A stretch of 64,000 nt of DNA. Source: Aldehydirespirator sp965220485. GTDB taxonomy: Bacteria > Actinomycetota > Acidimicrobiia > Acidimicrobiales > Aldehydirespiratoraceae. Location of the stretch: the NCBI GenBank assembly GCA_965220485.1, contig OZ244832.1:4402001-4466000 (forward strand), written 5' to 3'. Within the stretch, counting starts at the first letter, position 1. Each line of letters begins with the position of its first letter. Positions 9,301 through 15,661 of this stretch are shown piece after piece. The position numbers were made by a program, and so were the translations under genes. Under the pieces are notes generated by a model. It saw only the letters and a list, made by a program, of their open reading frames with translations. It did not search any database and was not told the DNA's origin.

Positions 9301-12011
9301 CGGCTCAGAGTTCTGTGGCCGTGTCGGTGCGATATGAGACGCGGAGCGATTCGGCGGTGCGCGGCCGGGACTACCGCCATGTGTCGGGCACGCTGCGCTT
9401 CGGCCCGGGCGAGACACAGAAGACGGTGGACGTGGAGGCTCTGGACGACACCATCGACGAGCTGGCGGAGGCCTTCGAACTGGTGCTGTCGAGCCCCCAG
9501 AACGCCACGCTCTCGTCGCTCGCGTCCACCGCGTCCGGCACCATCGACGACAACGACGACCCGCCCGGCATCGAGGTTGCGGCCGCTGCGGCCGTTGAGG
9601 GCGGCGTGCTGAGCTTCGCGGTGTCGCTGTCGGCGCCGAGCGGGCTGGCGGTGACGGTCGACTACGGCGTGACCGGTGGCACGGCCCAGCAGAGCCTGGA
9701 CTACCGCGACGTGTCGGGCAGCCTGGTGTTCCTGGCCGGAGACACCGCCGAGACGGTGACGGTGTCCACGGTGGAGGACGCCATCGACGAGCCGCAGGAG
9801 TCGCTGGAGTTGCGCCTGTCGAATCCGCAGAACGCCACAATCACCACCGCGGCCGCGCCGGGGCTGATCAATGACAACGACGCTGCGCCGAGCGTGTCGG
9901 TTACTGGCGGCAGCGCGGTGGAGGGGGGCGCGGTGACGTTCACGGTGTCGCTGTCGGCGCCCAGCGGCCGGACCGTCAGCGTCGACTACGCCACCGCCGA
10001 CGGCTCCGCCGCGGAGGGCTCCGACTACGACCAGGCGTCGGGCACCCTGGTCTACACGGCGGGCGACACCGTCAAGACGGTGACGGTCAGCACCCGCTCC
10101 GACGCGGTGGACGAGCCGACGGAGACCTTCCAACTGCGCCTGTCGAGCCCGCAGTACGCCTCCGTCGGAACAGCCTCAGCGGTGGGTGCCATCACCGACG
10201 ACGACGGCTCGCCGGTGATGTCGGTGTCCGACGACGCCAGGGTCGAGGGCAACGACCTGGTGTTCGAAGTGACCATCGCGGGCACGAGCAGCCAGACCGT
10301 GAGCGTCGACTACCGCACGGCGGGCGTCACCGCCGAGGCCGGTCGAGACTTCACGTCCGTTTCCTCGACCCTGCAGATCGCCGCCGGGGACAACTCCGGC
10401 ACGATCACGGTGCCCACGCTGGACGACTCGCTGGACGAGACCGAGGAGTCACTCGAAGTGAGGCTGTCAAACCCGCGCAACGCCACTCTGGGCACCGCCG
10501 CGGCGGTGGGCCGCATCGACGACAACGACGACCCGCCGGGCATCGAGGTTGCGGCCGCTGCGGCCGTTGAGGGCGGCGTGCTGAGCTTCGCGGTGTCGCT
10601 GTCGGCGCCGAGCGGGCTGGCGGTGACGGTCGACTACGGCGTGACCGGTGGCACGGCCCAGCAGAGCCTGGACTACCGCGACGTGTCGGGCAGCCTGGTG
10701 TTCCTGGCCGGAGACACCACCGAGACGGTGACGGTGTCCACCGTGCAGGACGCCATCGACGAGCCGCAGGAGTCGCTGGAGCTGCGCCTGTCGGATCCGC
10801 AGAACGCCACAATCACCACCGCGGCCGCGCAGGGGCTGATCGACGACGACGATGCTGCTCCCTCGCTGTCGGTCACCGGCGGCAGCGCGGTGGAGGGGGG
10901 CGCGGTGACGTTCACGGTGTCGCTGTCGGCGCCCAGCGGCCGGACCGTGAGCGTGGACTACGCCACCGCCGACGGCTCCGCCGCGGAGGGCTCCGACTAC
11001 GACCAGGCGTCGGGCACCCTGGTATTCGCGCCGGGAACCATCAGCGAGACAGTCGATGTGTTCACGGTGAACGACCAGGCCGACGAGTCCGAGGAGTCGT
11101 TCCGGCTTGTTCTGTCGGGCGAGCGGAACGCCTCGGTCCTAACGGGGCAGGCGACGGGGCGCATCATCGACAACGACGACACCGTCGATCCTCCGAACCG
11201 TCCTGTCGATTCTCCCGTCGGCGGAAGCGGCGGAGGCGGAGGAGGCGGCGGCGGCGGTGGCGGCGGTGGCGGCGGAGGAGGCGGCGGTCTGGATCCTGAG
11301 TTGGCGGGGCCGTCTGTGGAGGGGTCTGCGTCCGAGTATTCGGACTTGTCTGATGCGGGGGTGCATGAGGCGGCTCTGAGGGAGCTTGTTGGTGGTGGTG
11401 TGGTGGAGGGCACGGGCTGCTCGCATGACCGGGTGTGTCCCGGGGAGCCGATTCTGCGTTGGGTGATGGCGGTGTGGCTGGTGCGAATTGTCGACGGTGG
11501 TGATCCTGATGGCGGTGATCTTGATGGCGGTGATCCTGATGGCGGTGATCTTGATGGCGGCGCGCCGGGGCGTTTTGGCGATGTGGGCACCGGTGTGTGG
11601 TGGACGGCCCATGTGGAGCGTCTGGCCGAGTTGGGGATCACCAGGGGCTGTTCGGCGGAACCGGTGCTGTTCTGCCCGCAGGAGCCGGTGACGAGGGGCC
11701 AGATGGCGTCGCTCCTGGCGCGGGCGTTCGAGCTTGGGGCTGCTGAGCCTGCCGGGTTCGACGACACCCAGGGCGGCGTGCACTCCGGGAGTATCGACTC
11801 GTTGCTGGCCGCGGGGATCACCAGGGGCTGCTCGCAGGATCCGTGGCTGTTCTGCCCCGGCCGATTCACGACCCGGGCCCAGATGGCAAGCTTCCTGAGC
11901 CGAGCCATCCAGCATCGCGACGCCCGCACCGCGTCACCAGCAGGCGACGGGGCCGCAGTCGCCTCAGGTGGTGGCCAGACCGCCTTGGTGTCCCAGGCCT
12001 CCTCGCCGTAG
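6369..12011 (+). CDS. Secreted S41 (C-terminal processing) protease with nine Calx-beta domains and SLH-like C-terminus
   Basis: About 1,880 residues. A signal peptide ('WVASAAFAAAVLAVAAFPSS') is followed by a PDZ domain ('GSPAAQAGLMPGDVLVSFTG') and an S41 catalytic domain with the Ser in 'TGRSASGSELF' (about residue 403) and the Lys in 'GERTYGKSTG' (about residue 430). Residues ~625-1605 hold nine Calx-beta domains, each with the 'DY...SGTL.F..G...' core and ending in 'DDND'-type calcium-binding acids. A run of about 20 glycines follows (nt 11224-11290), then a short Asp/Gly repeat and three SLH-like repeats ('VTRGQMASLLARAF') each with paired cysteines ('CSAEP.LFCP'). The layout suggests an exported, calcium-binding, wall-associated protease. 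ATG 6369 precedes the signal peptide; an upstream ATG at 6279 is possible but lacks support. Its paralogue lies at 15662-17707. Confidence 0.9.
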   Translation: MPENAHRLQAHGRATDVPALRALGWVASAAFAAAVLAVAAFPSSAAAADDVDDTGLSVGTQTGRHGGGSARARSADSSSRVACDASSDDFAILCKAFERANTYFVDGVDVASLASHAVRGVREAGLPARTSGTPPPCALPASDFEEMCVEIDKAADTAKAAWAAASAMLASLNDRFTHVLTADQYRYTVSRTDSDNRRTGLGLSYGLLNGDEPCSSPSATCRPVIYEVYPGSPAAQAGLMPGDVLVSFTGRSLSSLACSAVTGLDRGFSDGQSVSISVLRDGTTHQHTLTARSVSDRFTFGMVVDGNIGYLRLDIFAYTSSQSFAQDLGGLIGAGVKALVVDLRDNPGGAVVETEKISALFLENGDLLSRLDWVDRVEYEYASQDGIASDAAALPVAVTTTGRSASGSELFMLAMRGHNRAEQVGERTYGKSTGHITVGVYSSDDTTLLGGVRVTVVRFFGPGGLSSADGIEPDVHKVLPMCLHPVGVVRGAVPALYPRVSGVGFSSSPAGNAYAAGEKVTAAVTFDRPVTVDTTDGTPYLELQVGSSVRQAAYKSASTVDGAGVVEFEYIVAAADTDHDGISIAASALRLNGGTVRHAAGWDAHLTHDALPAQPLQAVLNVALPSITVTGTNAGESSGEAVFTVSLTAQSTDTVRVSYTTRDVTATAGRDYVAKRGSLTFTPGVTTGTVAVGLTSDSVDEFDESFELVLSGASNAVVGTLAAAATITDDDDEPVWSIADATAREDASQARITVHLTGQTEKPVEVQYRTVDATAEAGADYDSTTGTVEYTVGGLRSPSVDVALNDDNVHEGAENFRVELHSPVNSSVDPAAAAATVTLNDDDPAPRLSVAGPAAAATEGDPLTFDVSLDSGSTQTVQVTATTVDGSATDGTDYVAISQTVLFSAGVTSKQVTVSTLDDSVDETSETFELRLSNPSGATIATAAASATITDNDDPPEVSVAPAAATEGGSLSFTVSLSAQSSVAVSVRYETRSDSAVRGRDYRHVSGTLRFGPGETQKTVDVEALDDTIDELAEAFELVLSSPQNATLSSLASTASGTIDDNDDPPGIEVAAAAAVEGGVLSFAVSLSAPSGLAVTVDYGVTGGTAQQSLDYRDVSGSLVFLAGDTAETVTVSTVEDAIDEPQESLELRLSNPQNATITTAAAPGLINDNDAAPSVSVTGGSAVEGGAVTFTVSLSAPSGRTVSVDYATADGSAAEGSDYDQASGTLVYTAGDTVKTVTVSTRSDAVDEPTETFQLRLSSPQYASVGTASAVGAITDDDGSPVMSVSDDARVEGNDLVFEVTIAGTSSQTVSVDYRTAGVTAEAGRDFTSVSSTLQIAAGDNSGTITVPTLDDSLDETEESLEVRLSNPRNATLGTAAAVGRIDDNDDPPGIEVAAAAAVEGGVLSFAVSLSAPSGLAVTVDYGVTGGTAQQSLDYRDVSGSLVFLAGDTTETVTVSTVQDAIDEPQESLELRLSDPQNATITTAAAQGLIDDDDAAPSLSVTGGSAVEGGAVTFTVSLSAPSGRTVSVDYATADGSAAEGSDYDQASGTLVFAPGTISETVDVFTVNDQADESEESFRLVLSGERNASVLTGQATGRIIDNDDTVDPPNRPVDSPVGGSGGGGGGGGGGGGGGGGGGGGLDPELAGPSVEGSASEYSDLSDAGVHEAALRELVGGGVVEGTGCSHDRVCPGEPILRWVMAVWLVRIVDGGDPDGGDLDGGDPDGGDLDGGAPGRFGDVGTGVWWTAHVERLAELGITRGCSAEPVLFCPQEPVTRGQMASLLARAFELGAAEPAGFDDTQGGVHSGSIDSLLAAGITRGCSQDPWLFCPGRFTTRAQMASFLSRAIQHRDARTASPAGDGAAVASGGGQTALVSQASSP
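9543..10051 (+). repeat. Segmental duplication copy 1 inside the Calx-beta region
   Basis: This ~509-bp segment is repeated at 10515-11023, exactly 972 bp downstream, with only scattered differences, mainly near 9866-9903. It covers Calx-beta domain 5 and most of domain 6, which correspond to domains 8 and 9. Near identity at the DNA level points to a recent in-frame duplication or gene conversion. Confidence 0.85.
10515..11023 (+). repeat. Segmental duplication copy 2 inside the Calx-beta region
   Basis: Second copy of the segment at 9543-10051. Homology stops at 11023, where the next codons diverge (the encoded text changes from 'SGTLVYTAGD' to 'SGTLVFAPGT'), so the breakpoint lies inside a Calx-beta domain. 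Confidence 0.85.
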
Positions 12012-12336
12012 CCGGGCGACGGGGCGGCAGTCGCCTCAGGTGGTGGCCGGACGGCCTTGGTGTCCCAGGCCTCCTCGCCGTAGCCGGGCGACGGGGCGGC
12101 AGTCGCCTCAGGTGGTGGCCGGACGGCCTTGGTGTCCCAGGCCTCCTCGCCGTAGCCGGGCGACGGGGCGGCAGTCGCCTCAGGTGGTGGCCACGGCCTT
12201 GGTGTCCCAGGCCTCCTCGCCGTAGCCGGGCGACGGGGCGGCAGTCGCCTCAGGTGGTGGCCGGACGGCCTTGGTGTCCCAGGCTTCCTCGCCGTAGCCG
12301 GGCGACGGGGCGGCAGTCGCCTCAGGTGGTGGCCAG
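11945..12336. repeat. 72-bp minisatellite, five copies plus a partial sixth
   Basis: Units begin CGACGGGGCGGCAGTCGCC and end CTCGCCGTAGCCGGG; they start at 11945, 12017, 12089, 12161 (70 bp, two bases missing), 12231 and 12303 (partial). The first unit holds the last codons and the TAG stop of the Calx-beta protease, and the last partial unit runs into the 3' end of the convergent sulfurtransferase gene. The array therefore fills the whole space between two convergent genes. Confidence 0.9.
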
Positions 12337-13143
12337 GGGACGGTTCGGGTCGCCACCCCAGGCCGACCACGACCCCACGAACAGCCGGCCGTCGCCCAGC
12401 CCCGCGTGGCGGATGGCGAGCAGGTCGTGGCAGGCGGACACGCCGCTGCCGCAGTAGGCGATCACCGGCCGGTCCCCGGCTCCGGCCTCGGCGTAGCGGG
12501 ATCGCAGTTCAGCAGCCGGCCGCAGACGCCCGTCGCGGAGGTTGTCGCTGACCTGCAGGCTCACCGCGCCCGGGATATGGCCGAAGCGGGGATCCATGGC
12601 GTTGGGTTCGCCCCGGTACCGCTCCACGGATCGGGCGTCTATCACCAGGCGGTGCGGGTCGCTGCGGGCCGTGTCCACCTCGTCGATGGTGGCGAAGCGT
12701 CCGGCGGGCCACGGTCGGGCGGTGAAGTCAGCGGCGTGCCACGTAGGCGTCTCCGTTGCCAGGGCGCCCGGCCAGGCATCGATGCCTCCGTCGAGCACCG
12801 CGGCGGAGCAGCCCAGCGAGTCGAGCATCCACCACAGCCGCGATGCCATCACCCCGCCGGCGTCGTCGTAGGCCACCACCGGAGTCTCGTTGTCGATTCC
12901 GAGCCGGCCCATCGCGGCCGCGAAATCCTCGGGCGACGGCAGCGGATGACGGCCGCCCTCCGTGGTGGGAGGGCCGGAGAGATCAACGTCGAGGTCGACG
13001 AAACGCGCCCCACCTATGTGGCCCCGGTCGTAGGCCTCCCGGCCCGAGCGGCCGTCCAGGTACCACCTCACGTCGGCGATCATGACCGCGTCCGCGTGAT
13101 CGGCGAGCCATTCCGTGTCGACCAGCGATTCGAACCCGTCCAT
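12322..13143 (-). CDS. sseA: Two-domain rhodanese (thiosulfate / 3-mercaptopyruvate sulfurtransferase)
   Basis: A 273-residue tandem rhodanese. The N-terminal inactive domain includes 'VRWYLDGRSGREAYDRGHI' and 'VVAYDDAGG'. The C-terminal domain includes 'VIDARSVERYRGE', 'GHIPGAVSL' and the active-site loop 'AYCGSGVSACH' with the catalytic Cys near residue 233. A CGSGV-type loop is typical of 3-mercaptopyruvate sulfurtransferases, whereas true thiosulfate sulfurtransferases usually have CRKGVT, so the former is favoured. The enzyme transfers sulfane sulfur to thiol acceptors or cyanide in the cytoplasm. The start (13143) is the first Met of the domain. Its 3' end merges with the 72-bp minisatellite, which may have altered the last few residues. 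Confidence 0.88.
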   Translation of the reverse strand: MDGFESLVDTEWLADHADAVMIADVRWYLDGRSGREAYDRGHIGGARFVDLDVDLSGPPTTEGGRHPLPSPEDFAAAMGRLGIDNETPVVAYDDAGGVMASRLWWMLDSLGCSAAVLDGGIDAWPGALATETPTWHAADFTARPWPAGRFATIDEVDTARSDPHRLVIDARSVERYRGEPNAMDPRFGHIPGAVSLQVSDNLRDGRLRPAAELRSRYAEAGAGDRPVIAYCGSGVSACHDLLAIRHAGLGDGRLFVGSWSAWGGDPNRPLATT

Positions 13144-13159
13144 GTCTTACCTCTCAGGG

Positions 13160-13303
13160 GGTCAGGCCTGCCGCCGCCGCCTCGCGCACCCTGTCTACCT
13201 CCCAGGGGTCAGGCCTGCCGCCGCCTCGCGCACCCTGTCTACCTCCCAGGGGTCAGGCCTGCCGCCGCCTCGCGCACCCTGTCTACCTCCCAGCGGTCAG
13301 GCC
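13160..13303. repeat. ~45-bp minisatellite carrying the 3' end of the hydrolase gene
   Basis: About three and a half copies of a unit beginning GGTCAGGCCTGCCGCCG and ending CTGTCTACCTCCCAG, with starts at about 13160, 13207, 13251 and 13294. The last copy contains the final codons and TAG stop of the minus-strand alpha/beta hydrolase gene; the others are non-coding duplicates filling the gap up to the sulfurtransferase start. Confidence 0.85.
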
Positions 13304-13960
13304 TGTCGCCGCCACCTCGCGCACCATGTCGGCCACGGCGTCAGAATGGGTCCGCATCAGCCGGTGGCGGCCGTCGGTGATGGTGCGGCGGCGCACGTTC
13401 GCCAGCTTGCGCTCCATGTAGTCGTTGGCGCCCAGGAAGGCCTTGTCACGGTTGCCCACCAACAAGCCCACGGGCACAGTCACCTCACTGAGTCGGTTGA
13501 TCACCATCGAGTCGGTGTGGAGGCTGGCTTTGACGGCCACCCGAGGAATGTCGAGCCTGGGCGCGGTGAGGTGGACCTGATCGTTCCACTTCTGCATCGA
13601 GGCGGCGTCGCGGAACCCCGGTCCCGTGGCCACCAGCACAAGCCCGCGGAGCACTCCCGGCCTGGTGATGCAGTGGGCCAGGCCCAGGTAGCCGCCCAAG
13701 GAGTGCCCGACGTACACCGCCGGCCCGGTGTGTTCCAGCACCGCGTCGATCGAGTTGAGCAGCGCCTCGCGCTCGTACGCGGCCGGCTCCGTCGGCGCGG
13801 GTGAGCGGCCGTGGCCGGGCAGGTCGATTGTCGTGCAGGCGCAGTCGGCGCTGAGGTCCTGCACTGTCTGTGCCCAGATCGTGGAGTCGTCGGCCATTCC
13901 GTGGACCAGCAGCACGGCTGGGCCTTCACCGGTTGTCTCTCTGTGCAGGGGCGTGATCAT
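13283..13960 (-). CDS. Alpha/beta hydrolase
   Basis: A 225-residue protein with the canonical fold: the oxyanion-loop region 'VLLVHGMADD', 'IDLPGHGRSPAP', and the nucleophile elbow 'VYVGHSLGGYLG' with Ser near residue 85. The acid is probably the Asp in 'LVGNRDKAF' and the catalytic His is in 'DGRHRLMRTHSDAV'. It could be an esterase, lipase or C-C hydrolase; the substrate is not evident. Its start codon overlaps the stop of the upstream cation-efflux gene by 4 bp (ATGA), so the two are translationally coupled. The stop codon lies inside the first unit of a minisatellite. Confidence 0.85.
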   Translation of the reverse strand: MITPLHRETTGEGPAVLLVHGMADDSTIWAQTVQDLSADCACTTIDLPGHGRSPAPTEPAAYEREALLNSIDAVLEHTGPAVYVGHSLGGYLGLAHCITRPGVLRGLVLVATGPGFRDAASMQKWNDQVHLTAPRLDIPRVAVKASLHTDSMVINRLSEVTVPVGLLVGNRDKAFLGANDYMERKLANVRRRTITDGRHRLMRTHSDAVADMVREVAATGLTAGR

Positions 13961-14871
13961 GGGTCTCGAAGAAGGTCGGGTTCCACATACATGGGATGGG
14001 CAATGGGAACAGCGGCGCGGGTGTTCGCCTCCACGCGGTCGATGGCATCGGCGAGATCGGCCGTGCTGTAGCCGGCGTCGAAGCCGATCTTGGCCGCCAC
14101 CAGCAGTTCGTCCGGGCCGATGTGCTGGGTCCGCAAGTGGATCAGACCGGTGACACCCTCAGTCGACTCGATGGCCTGGCGGATCGCGGCGGCATCGGCG
14201 GCGGTGGCACCCTCGCCGAGCAGCAGGCTTCGCATCTCCGCGGCCAGCACCACCGCGATCAGCCCGAGCAGTACACCGATCGACAGCGTGCCAATGCCGT
14301 CCCACACGGGCGCGTCGAACACGACCGCGATCACCACCGCACCGAGCGCCAGCACCAGGCCGACCAGGGCGCCCAAGTCCTCGAGCAGCACCACCGGCAG
14401 TTCCGGGGTCCGCGATCGACGGATGAAACGCACCCATGACGCGTCGCCCCTCACCCGGTTCGACTCGATCACGGCCGTCCTCATCGATAGGCCCTCCAGC
14501 ACGATGCCCACGCTGAGCACTCCGAAGGCCCATGCTGGCGAGTCGATCTCGTGGGGGTGGCGGATCTTCTCGATCCCCTCATACACGGCAAACAGGGATC
14601 CGACCGTGAACAGCACCAGCGCCACCACGAACGACCAGAAGTAGCGCTCGCGCCCGTAGCCGAAGGGGTGCTGTTCGGTCGCGTCGCGGCGGGCGAGGCG
14701 CCCTCCCAGCAGCAGCAGAGCCTGGTTGCCGGTGTCGGCCACACTGTGGATGGCTTCGGCCAGCATCGACGACGACCGGGTGAAGGCGAACGCCACGAAC
14801 TTGGCGACGGCGAGGCCGAGGTTGGCGAAGAAGGCGGCGAGGATCGCCTTAGTTCCGCCGCTGGCCGCCAT
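13957..14871 (-). CDS. Cation diffusion facilitator (CDF) family transporter
   Basis: A 304-residue integral membrane protein with about six hydrophobic helices. The first begins 'ILAAFFANLGLAVAKFVAFA', and the second carries the CDF signature 'MLAEAIHSVADTGNQALL', where His and Asp bind the metal. A third region 'HPFGYGRERYFWSF' and helix five 'LLEDLGALVGLVLA' add further metal-binding Asp positions. The C-terminal ~90 residues form the cytoplasmic ferredoxin-like domain ('LRTQHIGPDELLVAAKIGF'). Such proteins export zinc, iron or other divalent cations in exchange for protons. The ATG at 14871 is chosen because the upstream extension to 15024 is Arg-rich and unlike the family. It is translationally coupled to the hydrolase downstream. 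Confidence 0.88.
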   Translation of the reverse strand: MAASGGTKAILAAFFANLGLAVAKFVAFAFTRSSSMLAEAIHSVADTGNQALLLLGGRLARRDATEQHPFGYGRERYFWSFVVALVLFTVGSLFAVYEGIEKIRHPHEIDSPAWAFGVLSVGIVLEGLSMRTAVIESNRVRGDASWVRFIRRSRTPELPVVLLEDLGALVGLVLALGAVVIAVVFDAPVWDGIGTLSIGVLLGLIAVVLAAEMRSLLLGEGATAADAAAIRQAIESTEGVTGLIHLRTQHIGPDELLVAAKIGFDAGYSTADLADAIDRVEANTRAAVPIAHPMYVEPDLLRDP

Positions 14872-15177
14872 GGGTGCCAAGGCTAGCTGCGACGCCGGTG
14901 GGCGCTGCCAGAGGCCGAGCGGATGGGCCGCAGCCCGCCAGAAGACTCGCAGGGCGCTGAGCGAGGCCGTGGTCCGAGCGACCCGTGAGCGCAGCGAACA
15001 AGAGCGGGACACAAGACGCTGCACGGTGAGGCGGTCACACCTATCCGCGCACGTCCTAAGTCGCAGGTGTGTGCGATGCCGGGCATCAGGTTACGCGCGA
15101 TGCGGGGGCTCCGCCGAGTGTTCGGGGCGCTGACATGGTGTCGGCCGCAGATGTGGGCGGCGCTAGCGTCTGGGCGC

Positions 15178-15639
15178 ATGACTGCCGTCTTCGCCGCTCC
15201 CGATGACCTGGTGGGCGCCGTCGGTCGCCATCTCGGTCACAGCGACTGGGTGACTGTCGACCAAGCCCGGATCGACATGTTTGCCGAGGCCACAGGGGAT
15301 CATCAGTGGATCCATGTTGATCCGGAAGCGGCCGCGGCCGGTCCGTTCGGGGCCACGATCGCGCACGGCTACCTCACCCTGGCGCTCACCAACCTGTTCC
15401 TTCCCCAGGTGGTGCGGGTGGAGGGCATCTCGATGGGTGTGAACTACGGCGTGAACAGGGTGCGCTTCCCCCAGCCGGTGCTGGTGGGGTCGCGCCTGCG
15501 GGCCTCGGCGACGCTGACGGCCGCCGACGAGTTGCCGGGTGGTGCAGGCGTGCAGACGGTCATCACGATCACCGTGGAGATAGAGGGTCAGACCAAGCCC
15601 GCCTGCGTCGTCGAGTCGGTCAGCCGGTTCCTGCGCTGA
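15178..15639 (+). CDS. MaoC-like (R)-specific enoyl-CoA hydratase
   Basis: A 153-residue hot-dog fold protein. The hydratase-2 motif is visible as 'FAEATGDHQWIHVDPEAA' (Asp and His catalytic, about residues 37-45), followed by 'GPFGATIAHGYLTLALTNLF', the typical helix and strand of MaoC dehydratases. The later stretch 'VNYGVNRVRFPQPVLVGSR' is also conserved. It should hydrate trans-2-enoyl-CoA, for example in fatty acid or polyester metabolism. The ATG at 15178 places the Met directly before the domain; longer upstream starts are unlikely. It is followed after 22 bp by the second S41 protease gene, with no functional link evident. Confidence 0.88.
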   Translation: MTAVFAAPDDLVGAVGRHLGHSDWVTVDQARIDMFAEATGDHQWIHVDPEAAAAGPFGATIAHGYLTLALTNLFLPQVVRVEGISMGVNYGVNRVRFPQPVLVGSRLRASATLTAADELPGGAGVQTVITITVEIEGQTKPACVVESVSRFLR

Positions 15640-15661
15640 GCGCTTCGGACGTGCCTGCGCT

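Noticed and set aside
7479..10133. Minus-strand frame of 884 codons
   Set aside because: Antisense to the Calx-beta protease; rich in His/Arg/Gly from the complement of repeated codons, with no domain.
12161..12230. Considered whether the 72-bp repeats at 11.9-12.3 kb are a CRISPR-like array
   Set aside because: The whole unit is conserved, with no variable spacer, so it is a minisatellite.
10997..12370. Minus-strand proline-rich frame
   Set aside because: Complement of the polyglycine linker and the 72-bp minisatellite.
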